Source: Pseudoalteromonas sp. HM-SA03
GTDB taxonomy: Bacteria; Pseudomonadota; Gammaproteobacteria; Enterobacterales; Alteromonadaceae
Length of the DNA stretch: 34,199 nt
Direction: 5' to 3'
NCBI RefSeq assembly: GCF_002289345.1
Contig: NZ_NSDG01000022.1
Coordinates: 1-34,199 of the forward strand
The position numbers were made by a program, and so were the translations under genes. The first letter of the stretch is position 1. Every line of letters begins with the position of its first letter. Positions 9,714 through 18,476 of this stretch are shown in pieces. Under the pieces are notes generated by a model. That model was given only the letters and a program-made list of their open reading frames with translations, was not told where the DNA came from and did no database searches.

Positions 9714-10148
9714 CTACTCTACATAAAACTTTTGTGAGAACGTGAGTTTGCGGCTTTGCTTACCTTCACTGATCTCAATGTCGAAACGAAAAATATCTTC
9801 ATCGTCGTAATCTAATTGGGCAAGATAGTATATTGCCTCACCTTCCACGACTTCTTTAAACTCTAGCTGTATGGTTTTACCAAGTAAGTTTTTGGCGCTT
9901 CCTGCAACGCGAGCTTTGACTGCTGGTTTTCCTGGCTTGTCGGCCAAGACCGAGATATTCACAATCGCTTTGTTACCACTACGAATTAAACCATACGCTT
10001 TTGCAATTGTGGGCTGAACAAAGGTAGACGGGAAGGCGATATAATGCACTTCCCAAGGACCTAAGTCTTTAAATTGACCGCCTTGTTCATCTTGAGCGAA
10101 TACGCCCGGTGCAAGCAGCATCATTAACGCAATAATAAATGGTTTCAT
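9714..10148 (-). CDS. DUF4426 periplasmic protein
   Basis: A 144-residue protein with a clear signal peptide ([18 protein letters not shown], then QDEQ). The rest is a small beta-rich domain starting [14 protein letters not shown] and continuing with an IVNISVLAD strand, matching the DUF4426 pattern often encoded between yggT and rdgB. Function is not known; probably periplasmic. It is tightly packed in the operon, 10 nt from yggT and 7 nt from rdgB. Confidence 0.85.
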   Translation of the reverse strand: MKPFIIALMMLLAPGVFAQDEQGGQFKDLGPWEVHYIAFPSTFVQPTIAKAYGLIRSGNKAIVNISVLADKPGKPAVKARVAGSAKNLLGKTIQLEFKEVVEGEAIYYLAQLDYDDEDIFRFDIEISEGKQSRKLTFSQKFYVE

Positions 10149-10158
10149 TGGGATGCTC

Positions 10159-10692
10159 CTATCTCAGTAAATCCATCATTAGGATCTGCAAAAATTGCAT
10201 GCCGATAATTAAGACTAAAATAGATAAGTCCAGTCCACCTAGCGGTGGGATCACTTTACGAATAGGTCTTAGCATCGGCTCTGTTAATTGCTCGAACACG
10301 GCGGCAACTGGATTGTAGCCTTGCGCTACCCAACTTAAAATGGCACGAATAATAAGGATCCAGAACACCAGACTAAATGCTTCTTTTACTACCGTAATAG
10401 CGCCACCAATCAGCGCGCCTAAAGCGTCAAAGTAACCACCGAATAACGCCATCAGCGTCGCCATTTTGGCAAAGCCAATAATGAATGCCAGCACCAAAGA
10501 GGCAAGATCTAAACCGCCTACACCCGGAATGATTTTTCTCAGTGGGTTCACGGCAAAAGAGGTTGCTTTAACAACCGCTTGACTTAGCGGGTTATAAAAG
10601 TCCGCTTTGACAAGCTGCAACCAGAATCGTAGTAATACGACCATTAAAAATAGATCAAATACGATCCCGACTAAAAATTGCATGGCATTCAT
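10159..10692 (-). CDS. yggT: YggT family membrane protein
   Basis: Inner-membrane protein of 177 residues with two copies of the YggT repeat. Each copy has a hydrophobic helix, then an RFWLQL or RAILSW-type motif and a P-hairpin segment: NPLRKIIPGVGGLDLASLVL in the first half and RPIRKVIPPLGGLDLSILVL in the second. The repeats indicate internal duplication. Implicated in osmotic or ion homeostasis in relatives, but its biochemical role is unsettled. The ATG at 10692 has AAGGTGA just upstream; a second ATG three codons in is possible. It is in the proC operon. Confidence 0.92.
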   Translation of the reverse strand: MNAMQFLVGIVFDLFLMVVLLRFWLQLVKADFYNPLSQAVVKATSFAVNPLRKIIPGVGGLDLASLVLAFIIGFAKMATLMALFGGYFDALGALIGGAITVVKEAFSLVFWILIIRAILSWVAQGYNPVAAVFEQLTEPMLRPIRKVIPPLGGLDLSILVLIIGMQFLQILMMDLLR

Positions 10693-10701
10693 TGGTCACC
10701 T

Positions 10702-11523
10702 TTAGATTTCTTTTTCCATTGCTTCAGCGCGCGCGATACATGCATCCATCGCGTCCGCTACGGTTTTTGGTAATTGCTGTGCTTTTAAGTGCTCAACGGC
10801 TGCGTGGGTTGTGCCACCTTTAGAGGTGACGTTAGCGCGTAGCTGAGCAATGCTAATTTCAGGTTGCGATAATGCCATTTCAGCCGCGCCTAGCGCAGTT
10901 TGCTGCACAAGCTTTCTGGCTTCCTCAGGACTAAAACCGAGGGCTTTAGCTTTTTCTTCAATGGCTTCCATAAATAAGAAGAAATATGCTGGAGACGAAC
11001 CCGTTACCGCAATAACGTCGTTGATTTTCGACTCTTCATCAAGCCACAGGGCAATACCTGTGGATGAAAATACTTGCTCAACATAGTCTTTTTCTTCATC
11101 GCTGATGTCGACGCCATACAAGCCAGACACACCGCGTCCAAGCAACGATGGCGTGTTAGGCATACAGCGCACCATTTTTACCGGTTGGCCGAGCATTTCT
11201 CTCAGTCGTGCAACGGTAATTCCAGCGGCGACAGAGATAAACAGTTTATTGCTAATATCAATATCTGCATCTTGAAAGGTCTGACACAGCTCGGCCATCA
11301 TCTGTGGTTTTACAGACAAGACAATGACGTCAGCCGCGGCGACTGCTTCTAGATTATCTTGTGTTGTTCTTACCGATAATTGCTCTGCGACTTTGGCAAG
11401 TTTCTCTGCATTGCGGTTGGTGGCAATAATAGACTGCGCGTCAAAGCCACTTTTGATCATGCCACCGATAATGGCATAGCTCATATTTCCCGTTCCAATA
11501 AATGCAATTGTCTTGTTTGACAT
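10702..11523 (-). CDS. proC: Pyrroline-5-carboxylate reductase ProC
   Basis: Last step of proline synthesis: NAD(P)H-dependent reduction of pyrroline-5-carboxylate in the cytoplasm. The 273-residue protein has the Rossmann motif IAFIGTGNMSYAIIGG at the N-terminus, the VRCMPNTP motif, and the C-terminal dimer motif TGSSPAYFFLFMEA plus VTSKGGTTHAAVEHL. The open frame extends to 11595, but those 24 extra codons lie inside yggS; the ATG at 11523 has GAGGTGA a proper distance upstream and begins at the Rossmann strand. It follows yggS by 13 nt. Confidence 0.96.
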   Translation of the reverse strand: MSNKTIAFIGTGNMSYAIIGGMIKSGFDAQSIIATNRNAEKLAKVAEQLSVRTTQDNLEAVAAADVIVLSVKPQMMAELCQTFQDADIDISNKLFISVAAGITVARLREMLGQPVKMVRCMPNTPSLLGRGVSGLYGVDISDEEKDYVEQVFSSTGIALWLDEESKINDVIAVTGSSPAYFFLFMEAIEEKAKALGFSPEEARKLVQQTALGAAEMALSQPEISIAQLRANVTSKGGTTHAAVEHLKAQQLPKTVADAMDACIARAEAMEKEI

Positions 11524-11536
11524 TGTGTTATTCACC

Positions 11537-12220
11537 TCACTGTCGTTTGCCAAAAATATCAGTACCAATGCGAACCATAGTGGAACCTGCTGCAATCGCA
11601 GTGTCTAAATCACCACTCATTCCCATCGATAAGGTATCTAGCTGTTGATATTGGTCCTTTAGTCTATCAAAGCAAGCGCGCATTTGCTGGAAATATTGTA
11701 ATTGCTTTTGTTTATCATCGGTTTGCTCTGTGATAGTCATCAAGCCACGAAGCTCCAATTGACGACAGTCATTAATAAACTGCGCGAGCGTATCAACCTC
11801 ATCGGGATGACAACCTGATTTGTTGTCATCACCGCTAATATTGACCTGCAATAGCACCTTGAGTGGCTTCAAGTTTGTTGGTCTTTGCTCATTTAGCCTG
11901 CGTGCGATTTTCTCTCTATCCACGCTTTGTACCCAATGAAAGTTTTCGGCGATTAATCTTGATTTATTGGACTGGATTGGACCGATAAAGTGCCATTCAA
12001 GCGCCTTGTTTTGTTTAAAATAGGCAACTTTATCAACCGCTTCTTGTACGTAAGATTCACCGAATTGGGTTTGGCCCGCCGCAATCGCAGCCTCAATATC
12101 GACGATAGGTTTGGTTTTAGAAACCGCGAGTAATTGTACTGTTTCGCTGAATTGACAGTTTTGTTTGGCTTTTTCTATCCTGCCGTAGGCGTTATCTAAG
12201 CGTTCTGCTATTGTAACCAT
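11537..12220 (-). CDS. yggS: PLP homeostasis protein YggS (PLPBP family)
   Basis: Binds pyridoxal 5'-phosphate and buffers its pool; no catalytic reaction is established. The 227-residue protein has the conserved LLAVSKTKP with the cofactor lysine at Lys35, FGESYVQEA, WHFIGPIQSNKS, LQVNISGDDNKSG, LRGLMTI, and the phosphate-binding end LSMGMSGDLDTAIAAGSTMVRIG split across the final 40 residues. First gene of the minus-strand operon with proC and yggT and divergent from pilT by 30 nt, an arrangement also seen in pseudomonads. No strong Shine-Dalgarno is visible. Confidence 0.95.
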   Translation of the reverse strand: MVTIAERLDNAYGRIEKAKQNCQFSETVQLLAVSKTKPIVDIEAAIAAGQTQFGESYVQEAVDKVAYFKQNKALEWHFIGPIQSNKSRLIAENFHWVQSVDREKIARRLNEQRPTNLKPLKVLLQVNISGDDNKSGCHPDEVDTLAQFINDCRQLELRGLMTITEQTDDKQKQLQYFQQMRACFDRLKDQYQQLDTLSMGMSGDLDTAIAAGSTMVRIGTDIFGKRQ

Positions 12221-12250
12221 ATAGTACTAGTGCTCATTGTGGAGTTATAA

Positions 12251-13297
12251 ATGGATATTACAGAATTATTGGCTTTTAGTGTTCAACACAAAGCATCTGA
12301 CCTACACCTTTCTTCGGGTGTTTCCCCTATGATCCGTGTTGACGGGGACGTACGTCGGGTGAATATTCCGCCGTTAGAAGCAAAAGACGTCAGCAGCCTC
12401 ATCTACGATATTATGAATGATAATCAACGTCGTGACTATGAGCAAAACCTTGAGGTAGATTTCTCGTTCGAAGTGCCAAATCTGGCGCGTTTTCGTGTTA
12501 ACGCCTTTAATTCAAATCGTGGTCCTGCTGCGGTGTTCCGTACCATTCCAAATCAAGTGCTGAGCTTAGATGATTTGGGGGCACCAGACATTTTTACCAA
12601 AATTTCCGACAACCCACGCGGCTTAGTATTGGTAACCGGCCCGACAGGTTCTGGTAAATCAACCACGCTGGCTGCGATGGTGGATTATATTAATAACAAC
12701 AAACATCACCATATTCTAACCATCGAAGACCCGATAGAATTTGTTCACGACAACAAGCAAAGCCTGATTAACCAACGTGAAGTACATAGAGACACGCACA
12801 GCTTTAACGCGGCGCTGAGAAGCGCACTCCGTGAAGACCCAGACGTTATTTTAGTTGGTGAATTACGTGATCTTGAGACCATTCGTTTAGCGCTAACTGC
12901 CGCGGAAACAGGCCACTTAGTATTTGGTACTTTGCATACTACCTCAGCACCTAAAACCATCGACCGTATTGTGGATGTGTTCCCAGGTGAAGAAAAAGAC
13001 ATGGTGCGATCTATGCTGTCAGAGTCGCTACAAGCGGTGATTTCACAAACGTTGGTGAAAAAAGTTGGCGGCGGGCGAATCGCAGCGCATGAAATCATGC
13101 TCGGGATCCCTGCTATTCGTAACCTTATTCGTGAAGACAAAATTGCACAGATGTATTCGGCAATTCAAACCGGTGCAATGCACGGTATGCAGACCATGGA
13201 TCAATGCCTTACAAATTTATTAAACCGTGGTTTGATCACTCAGCAGGATGCGCGTGCAAAAGCGCATGACAAAAATCAGTTTAATAGCGGCTATTAA
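12251..13297 (+). CDS. pilT: Type IV pilus retraction ATPase PilT
   Basis: Hexameric ATPase that powers pilus disassembly and twitching, acting at the inner-membrane base. The 348 residues include the PAS-like N-terminal domain (KASDLHLSSG), Walker A GPTGSGKST with Lys136, Asp box (TIEDPIEFVH), Walker B (DPDVILVGELRD), His box (TGHLVFGTLHTTSA) and the PilT-specific AIRNLIRE C-terminal motif. TGGAG lies seven bases before the ATG. Only 30 nt separate it from yggS, so its promoter may extend into that gene. pilU follows 14 nt downstream. Confidence 0.97.
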   Translation: MDITELLAFSVQHKASDLHLSSGVSPMIRVDGDVRRVNIPPLEAKDVSSLIYDIMNDNQRRDYEQNLEVDFSFEVPNLARFRVNAFNSNRGPAAVFRTIPNQVLSLDDLGAPDIFTKISDNPRGLVLVTGPTGSGKSTTLAAMVDYINNNKHHHILTIEDPIEFVHDNKQSLINQREVHRDTHSFNAALRSALREDPDVILVGELRDLETIRLALTAAETGHLVFGTLHTTSAPKTIDRIVDVFPGEEKDMVRSMLSESLQAVISQTLVKKVGGGRIAAHEIMLGIPAIRNLIREDKIAQMYSAIQTGAMHGMQTMDQCLTNLLNRGLITQQDARAKAHDKNQFNSGY

Positions 13298-13311
13298 GTA
13301 GTGGTGTAGCG

Positions 13312-14433
13312 ATGAATATAGAACCGTTTTTGCAAACGATGGCAAATCAGCAAGCATCCGACTTATTCGTTTCGGCAGGACTTGCGGTGAGCGCCAAAAT
13401 TGATGGCGAGCTAAGAACTTTGAGTGAAGAAAGCTTAGATGCCGAGCAGTCACTGAATCTTGTTACCTCGATTATGAGCGACAAGCAAAAGCAAGAATTC
13501 TTTAACACTAAAGAGTGTAACTTTGCGATTGCCAATGATATCGGGCGTTTTCGTGTTTCAGCATTCTGGCAACGGGATTGCGCGGGCATGGTTATCCGCC
13601 GTATCGTTACTGCCATTCCAGATGTCAATGAGTTAGGTTTGCCGTCGGTACTGACCGATGTGATCATGTCCAAACGTGGCTTGGTGTTATTTGTGGGTGG
13701 TACGGGCACGGGTAAATCAACCTCGCTTGCAGCATTGCTTGGCTATCGTAATCGTAACCAACGTGGCCACATTTTAACCATTGAAGACCCCATTGAGTTT
13801 GTGCATCAACACCAAAAAAGCATCATTACTCAGCGTGAAGTGGGCATTGATACTGACAGTTTCGAATCTGCCTTAAAAAGCTCATTACGCCAAGCGCCAG
13901 ATGTTATTTTAATTGGTGAAATTCGCTCGCAAGAAACCATGGAGTATGCATTGAGTTTTGCGGAAACAGGGCATTTATGCGTTGCAACCTTGCACGCCAA
14001 TAATGCCAATCAGGCCATTGACCGTATCATGCACTTAGTCCCTAAAGAAAAGCACGATAAACTGAAGTACGATTTGGCGCTGAACTTACGTGCTATTGTG
14101 GCGCAACAACTTGTGCCTTCTTCAAAGGGCGAAGGCCGAGAAGCTGCCATTGAAGTACTACTTAACTCCCCACTCGTTGCCGAGCTTATTAAAAAAGGCG
14201 ATATTGGCTCAATTAAAGAGGCAATGGCCAAATCGAAAGACATGGGTATGCAAACCTTTGACCAAGCGTTGTTTGAGCTTTATAAGCAGCAGCGGATCAA
14301 CTATGCCGATGCCCTGCATCATGCTGACTCGCCAAACGATCTTCGGCTGATGATAAAGTTGCAAAATAATGAACAAAAAGGTGCGGGTTTCCTACAAGGA
14401 GTTACGGTAGATGGGTTGGATTCGAAGAACTAA
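13312..14433 (+). CDS. pilU: PilT-dependent retraction ATPase PilU
   Basis: Accessory retraction ATPase that works with PilT. The 373 residues contain KIDGELRTL near the N-terminus, Walker A GGTGTGKST with Lys135, the Asp box TIEDPIEFVH, Walker B APDVILIGEIRS and His box TGHLCVATLHANNA. The AIRNLIRE motif of PilT is absent and replaced by LLNSPLVAELI, the usual difference between the paralogues. The Shine-Dalgarno is weak (GTGGTG), so coupling to pilT, 14 nt upstream, is likely. The last 23 nt overlap the next gene. Confidence 0.96.
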   Translation: MNIEPFLQTMANQQASDLFVSAGLAVSAKIDGELRTLSEESLDAEQSLNLVTSIMSDKQKQEFFNTKECNFAIANDIGRFRVSAFWQRDCAGMVIRRIVTAIPDVNELGLPSVLTDVIMSKRGLVLFVGGTGTGKSTSLAALLGYRNRNQRGHILTIEDPIEFVHQHQKSIITQREVGIDTDSFESALKSSLRQAPDVILIGEIRSQETMEYALSFAETGHLCVATLHANNANQAIDRIMHLVPKEKHDKLKYDLALNLRAIVAQQLVPSSKGEGREAAIEVLLNSPLVAELIKKGDIGSIKEAMAKSKDMGMQTFDQALFELYKQQRINYADALHHADSPNDLRLMIKLQNNEQKGAGFLQGVTVDGLDSKN

Positions 14434-15298
14434 ACGCAGCCATCTATTCTTCGCTTTTGTGCTGGGCTTTGCTGGTGTACTGAATGCCAGCGAAGCGCTT
14501 AATGTTTTTATTAGAGATGATGTCCTCGCTAATTATCAACGTTTTGTTGGTGAACGCGATGTCACAAAGATCACCGATTTTAGTGGCCAGTATTTACGTC
14601 GTGATGTTGTCGATATGGTGATAGCACAGCAAGCCTTACAAAAAGGTGGTTTCGACAAAACGTTTATTTTTACTCCAGGTTTTGTCAGTTTTCGTGAGTC
14701 CAATTTGCTTGAAAAAGGAGAGCAACTACTTCACTTTGATAGCTATTGGAAAGCAGACCTTGAAAATAAAGGCCGGCTGCTTTTTATCAGTGAGCCCGTT
14801 ATTCAAAAAGGCCAGTATTTTGCTGGTATTTATCACGGGATAGATAACCAAAAAGTAAAGCAGCTAAAAGAGGAGCAAGGTCTCACCCAGCTAACTTCGG
14901 TATCCAATCCTAAGTGGCAGACCGATTGGCAAACTTTAGAGTCACTTCCGCTTAAACAGCTTCATGCTGAATCCGATTGGATGTCACAAGCGCGTATGGT
15001 GAGCAAAGGTTGGGTCGACTTTATGTTGATGCCACTTATGCCGAAGCGAGATAATCGCTTTGTTTTGGAAGATGTTGAGCTCATTGCTAATGAGCATCTA
15101 GTCGTGCTGTTAAACGACAGCAGACATTTTGCGGTGTCTCGGCTTCATCCTGAAGGCGAGCGAGCGTTTGCTGCATTACAAAAAGGCCTTGCAATACTAC
15201 GTGAGCAAGGCCGGATCACAAGCGCATATCAGCAAGCAGGGTTAATACCTGATTTGAATAAGTATCAAGTCGTAAACCCTACACAGGAGCTTCGCTAG
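14411..15298 (+). CDS. Periplasmic substrate-binding-like protein
   Basis: Secreted protein of 295 residues with an N-terminal signal peptide (hydrophobic core HLFFAFVLGFAGVLNA, cleavage near residue 27). The mature part resembles the bacterial extracellular solute-binding fold: an early NVFIRDDVLANYQRFV strand-helix, a LLFISEPVIQKGQYFAGIY hinge-like segment and a C-terminal ALQKGLAILREQGRITSAY helix as in type II binding proteins. Substrate unknown; no permease or ATPase gene is nearby, so it may be a sensor or a moonlighting periplasmic factor rather than a transporter component. It starts 23 nt inside pilU, with GGAG (14398-14401) nine bases before the ATG, so it is translationally linked to the pilus ATPases. 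Confidence 0.75.
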   Translation: MGWIRRTKRSHLFFAFVLGFAGVLNASEALNVFIRDDVLANYQRFVGERDVTKITDFSGQYLRRDVVDMVIAQQALQKGGFDKTFIFTPGFVSFRESNLLEKGEQLLHFDSYWKADLENKGRLLFISEPVIQKGQYFAGIYHGIDNQKVKQLKEEQGLTQLTSVSNPKWQTDWQTLESLPLKQLHAESDWMSQARMVSKGWVDFMLMPLMPKRDNRFVLEDVELIANEHLVVLLNDSRHFAVSRLHPEGERAFAALQKGLAILREQGRITSAYQQAGLIPDLNKYQVVNPTQELR

Positions 15299-15442
15299 TC
15301 ATTTATACGCCTACTCGCGGCTTGCTAGCTGTACAAAAATGGCGATTTCACCATAGTGTTTAGAGGAATAAGAATTGCCTTATTGCAGGTGATTGAAGGA
15401 GTTGAGAGTCCGTTAAATATGAGGACTTTTACAGTTAGCCGT

Positions 15443-15480
15443 ACCTTTAATATCAGAATTGAATTTTTGATATTAAAGGT
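15443..15480. repeat. Perfect 13-bp inverted repeat
   Basis: ACCTTTAATATCA (15443-15455) is exactly complementary to TGATATTAAAGGT (15468-15480), with a 12-nt AT-rich loop. It is not followed by a T run on either strand, so it is not a standard terminator. Confidence 0.7.
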
Positions 15481-15491
15481 CGCGGAGCGAG

Positions 15492-15547
15492 ATTGATATT
15501 TTTAGTGTGTTATCGCTACACCGACCACGCAGTGTATAAATATCAAT
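15492..15547. repeat. Second inverted repeat, 10-bp arms
   Basis: ATTGATATTT (15492-15501) is complementary to AAATATCAAT (15538-15547). The loop contains GTGT...ACAC pairing possibilities (about 15505-15521). The GATATT core is shared with the neighbouring 15443-15480 repeat, suggesting one composite element. Confidence 0.5.
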
Positions 15548-15593
15548 TCACTTGGTGGAAAATAAAGCAGGCCCAAGAGTTAGGCGGGCTATT

Positions 15594-16043
15594 CTATTCC
15601 CACATCGCTTCAAAGTAGCTTTCGAGAATAATACAAGCGGACATGCCGTCTACCTTACCTTTTGCGAGGTTCTTATAGCCACCTTGTTCAAATAAGCGTG
15701 CTCTGGCGTCAGCTGTCGTCAAGCGCTCATCTTGTGTTTCTACCGGCAACCGGAAGCGGTTATGCAGGCGGTTGGCAAACTTTTTTGCCCTGAATGTTAA
15801 ATCTTGATTGGTACCATCCATATTCAGTGGTAAGCCAACCACTAATAAATCAGGTTGCCATTCGTTAATAAATATGGCGATGTCATCCCAATTTGGAATG
15901 CCATCATTTGCCTTTACAGCACCTAAACTTGATGCGGTTGCGGTGATTTCTTGGCCGATAGCCAAGCCGATACTTTTAGTGCCAAAGTCAAACCCGATGA
16001 CGCTACGTTTACCTTTAGGCACTTTTTCTTTTTTGTTTTCCAT
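15594..16043 (-). CDS. ruvX: RuvX/YqgF, pre-16S rRNA nuclease
   Basis: RNase H-fold putative Holliday-junction resolvase family, in E. coli needed for 16S rRNA 5'-end maturation. The 149-residue protein has a lysine-rich N-terminus, then [16 protein letters not shown] with the first acidic residue, [12 protein letters not shown], and [13 protein letters not shown]; these are the family motifs. Last gene of the minus-strand cluster, 42 nt after yqgE, and convergent with the binding-protein gene. Confidence 0.95.
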   Translation of the reverse strand: MENKKEKVPKGKRSVIGFDFGTKSIGLAIGQEITATASSLGAVKANDGIPNWDDIAIFINEWQPDLLVVGLPLNMDGTNQDLTFRAKKFANRLHNRFRLPVETQDERLTTADARARLFEQGGYKNLAKGKVDGMSACIILESYFEAMWE

Positions 16044-16085
16044 GAATACTTCGTTTATTAACCTAAGCTCAAAATGACAGGTTAG

Positions 16086-16643
16086 TTACGCATGACCCGC
16101 TTGCGAGCTTAATTGTGCAACGTCGATACCAAGCATTTGCACTGCTTTTTCCCAACGCTTTTCGGGTGGCGTATTAAATATGATTTCGGGGTCAGCCTCG
16201 ACGACTAACCAAGTGTTTTCTTTCAGTTCTTTCTCTAGCTGACCACTTACCCATCCGGCGTAGCCCAAAGTGATGATAAATCCTTCGGGAGAGCGTGATG
16301 ACGTTAAAGAGGCTAAGACATCTTTTGATGTGGTGATCATAATTTCAGAGCTAAGCTCTTGGCTTGAGGCGTAACCAAACTTTGGCGTATGTAATACAAA
16401 GCCTCTGTCGGTGTGAACAGGCCCACCAGCGTAGATGTTTACCTTAGCCGCTTGGCTAGATTTGTCGTTATCGATATCAATTTGATCAAGCAATTCGCCC
16501 ACGGTGATGTCGATAGGGTGGTTTACCACCAACCCCATCGCGCCATCTTCGCTGTGTTCACAAAGATAGGTTACCGTATGATTAAAAAAAGGGTCGTCCA
16601 TGCTGGGCATTGCCACTAAAAAGTGATTAGCGAGTGATTTCAT
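16086..16643 (-). CDS. yqgE: YqgE/AlgH family protein
   Basis: A 185-residue cytoplasmic protein of the DUF179 family. Recognised by the N-terminal FLVAMPSMDDPFFNHTVTYL and EDGAMGLVVNHP motifs, IYAGGPVHTDRGFVLH in the middle, and GYAGWVSGQLEKEL near the end. Its biochemical function is unknown; the AlgH name comes from an alginate regulator in Pseudomonas. It sits between gshB (19 nt) and ruvX (42 nt), an order found widely in gammaproteobacteria. Confidence 0.94.
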   Translation of the reverse strand: MKSLANHFLVAMPSMDDPFFNHTVTYLCEHSEDGAMGLVVNHPIDITVGELLDQIDIDNDKSSQAAKVNIYAGGPVHTDRGFVLHTPKFGYASSQELSSEIMITTSKDVLASLTSSRSPEGFIITLGYAGWVSGQLEKELKENTWLVVEADPEIIFNTPPEKRWEKAVQMLGIDVAQLSSQAGHA

Positions 16644-16662
16644 AACCTGACCCCCTTAATGG

Positions 16663-17622
16663 TTAATGTTTAGTATGGTCGAGTTTTCGCTCGATCGCAT
16701 CATAAAGCTTATCCATAATTGAAATGTCATACGCCGCTTCAATTTCTTTCACGCAGGTTGGTGCAGTGACGTTGATTTCGGTGAGCTTATCACCAATGAT
16801 ATCCAGACCAACGAATATCAGGCCTTTTGCCTTTAACGTTGGGGCAATGGCTTCGGCAATTTTACGGTCCGATTCGCTAATAGGTCTTGCTTCACCACGG
16901 CCGCCTGCCGCGAGATTACCACGAGTTTCACCGCCTTGTGGAATGCGAGCCAAGCAGTATGGCATCACTTCACCGTCTACCACTAACACGCGCTTATCAC
17001 CGTCTTTAATGGCTGGAATATAGTTTTGCGCCATCGCATAGCGAGAACCATGCTCGGTAAGTGTTTCGCAGATCACGCCAATATTTGCGTCATCTTGTTT
17101 CACTCTAAAAATAGACGCGCCGCCCATCCCATCTAACGGCTTGAGAATGATATCGCCATGTTTAGCTAAAAACTCGCGAATTTGTGATTGATTACGCGTA
17201 ACCAAAGTATCTGGAGTATGTTCGCTAAACCACGCCGTAAAGAGCTTTTCATTGGCGTCGCGCAGGCTTTGTGGTTTATTTACTACAAGCGATCCCGCAA
17301 GTTCAGCGCGCTCAAGAATATAAGTGGCGTAAATATATTCAGTGTCAAAAGGCGGATCTTTACGCATTAAAATAACGTCAAGGTCGCCCAAATCGATTTC
17401 TTGTTTCTCAGCTAGTTCATACCAATGGGAAGTATCGTCAAAGACCTGCGCTTTTGCTGCGGTCGCTTTGGCAACGCCTTGGTACAAGAAAAGGTCATTC
17501 ATTTCCATGTAATACAATTCATAGCCGCGCTGCTGGGCCGCCAGCATCATGGCAAACCCGGTGTCTTTTTTAATGTTAAAGCCACTGATTGGATCGGAAA
17601 TGATCCCTAATTTAATCGTCAT
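16663..17622 (-). CDS. gshB: Glutathione synthetase GshB
   Basis: Second step of glutathione synthesis: ATP-dependent joining of gamma-glutamylcysteine and glycine in the cytoplasm. The 319-residue ATP-grasp enzyme begins KLGIISDPISGFN, contains VILMRKDPPFD, ILKPLDGMGGASIFR (ATP-binding lid), GGRGEARPIS, and ends with GLDIIGDKLTEINVTAPTC (metal ligands). A start four codons upstream (17634) is open, but its ATG abuts the GGGAG that serves the ATG at 17622, so the latter is chosen. It is 57 nt after rsmE. Confidence 0.97.
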   Translation of the reverse strand: MTIKLGIISDPISGFNIKKDTGFAMMLAAQQRGYELYYMEMNDLFLYQGVAKATAAKAQVFDDTSHWYELAEKQEIDLGDLDVILMRKDPPFDTEYIYATYILERAELAGSLVVNKPQSLRDANEKLFTAWFSEHTPDTLVTRNQSQIREFLAKHGDIILKPLDGMGGASIFRVKQDDANIGVICETLTEHGSRYAMAQNYIPAIKDGDKRVLVVDGEVMPYCLARIPQGGETRGNLAAGGRGEARPISESDRKIAEAIAPTLKAKGLIFVGLDIIGDKLTEINVTAPTCVKEIEAAYDISIMDKLYDAIERKLDHTKH

Positions 17623-17679
17623 AGACGCTCCCATTGCGCTTGCTGAGTTTACCCATGATATGGGGGTTGCTCTGTATAT

Positions 17680-18414
17680 TTAAAGTGCTAAATCGCCAAA
17701 TTGTAGCTGTAGTGCGCTCAGTACCGTTAGCGCTGCAGTTTCTGTACGAAGCACACGCGGGCCTAAACGGACATCAACAAACCGCTGTTGAGCGGTGGCG
17801 TCGAGCTCTTCATCGGTAAAGCCGCCTTCAGGCCCCACCAAAAAGCGGATCCCAGACTGGCTATACGGCAGTGTTTTTATTGAATGTTCGGCGCGAGGGT
17901 GCAGTGTGATTTTTAACTCGTCGCTTTGCTGTGCAAGCCATTCAGACAACTCCACCGGCGGGTGAATAACAGTGATGGTATTACGTCCGGATTGCTCGGC
18001 CGCGGCAATTGCTATCTTTTGCCATTGCAGGTGTTTTTTTGCTAGACGCTCACCACTTAATTTAACGCCGCAGCGTGTGGTAAACAAAGGGGTGATTTCG
18101 CTCACGCCCAGCTCTACCGACTTTTGAATAGTGAAGTCCATTTTATCACCGCGAGAAATCCCTTGCCCAAGATGTATGGTAAGTGGAGATTCTACATTTT
18201 TGTCTTCAAATGATTCAGGTACAGCAACCACTTTCTTTTTCCCAACTTCACTTAATTGACATAGGTACTCGCCGCCCTGTCCGTTGAACAGGCTGACTTT
18301 ATCTTTGGTTGTCATTCTAAGCACTCGGCCTATGTGTCCTGCAGCGTCATCATCCAAAGTAACTGGCACACCAATGGCCAAAGGCGAGTCTTGATAAATA
18401 TGTGGAATTCGCAT
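17680..18414 (-). CDS. rsmE: 16S rRNA m3U1498 methyltransferase RsmE
   Basis: SPOUT-class enzyme that methylates N3 of U1498 in 16S rRNA using SAM. The 244-residue protein has an N-terminal PUA-like part (HIGRVLRMTTKDKVSLFNG) and a C-terminal trefoil knot with FLVGPEGGFTDEEL and VRLGPRVLRTETAAL, both intact. The rsmE-gshB-yqgE-ruvX order is conserved in many gammaproteobacteria. Confidence 0.96.
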   Translation of the reverse strand: MRIPHIYQDSPLAIGVPVTLDDDAAGHIGRVLRMTTKDKVSLFNGQGGEYLCQLSEVGKKKVVAVPESFEDKNVESPLTIHLGQGISRGDKMDFTIQKSVELGVSEITPLFTTRCGVKLSGERLAKKHLQWQKIAIAAAEQSGRNTITVIHPPVELSEWLAQQSDELKITLHPRAEHSIKTLPYSQSGIRFLVGPEGGFTDEELDATAQQRFVDVRLGPRVLRTETAALTVLSALQLQFGDLAL

Positions 18415-18476
18415 AATTCGATTATTCAGTTGCTGTTTTGTGGCAATGGTAAGCGCTTGTGCACGGTTAGTCTATA

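Larger units (their letters stand above)
15299..15593. other. Palindrome-rich spacer between convergent genes
   Basis: No gene is seen. The spacer holds two long inverted repeats (15443-15480 and 15492-15547) and, near 15566-15590, a weak GC-rich hairpin that followed in the minus direction by CTGCTTTATTTT could terminate ruvX. A short AGTCC/GGACT hairpin with a following TTT (about 15408-15430) could terminate the binding-protein gene. Confidence 0.45.

Noticed and set aside
11524..11595. N-terminal extension of proC
   Set aside because: The extra residues lie within yggS coding sequence, come before the Rossmann strand and are unlike ProC; the ATG at 11523 has a good ribosome site.
13347..13709. 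120-codon frame antisense to pilU
   Set aside because: Lies wholly within the intact pilU reading frame and has no recognisable motif.
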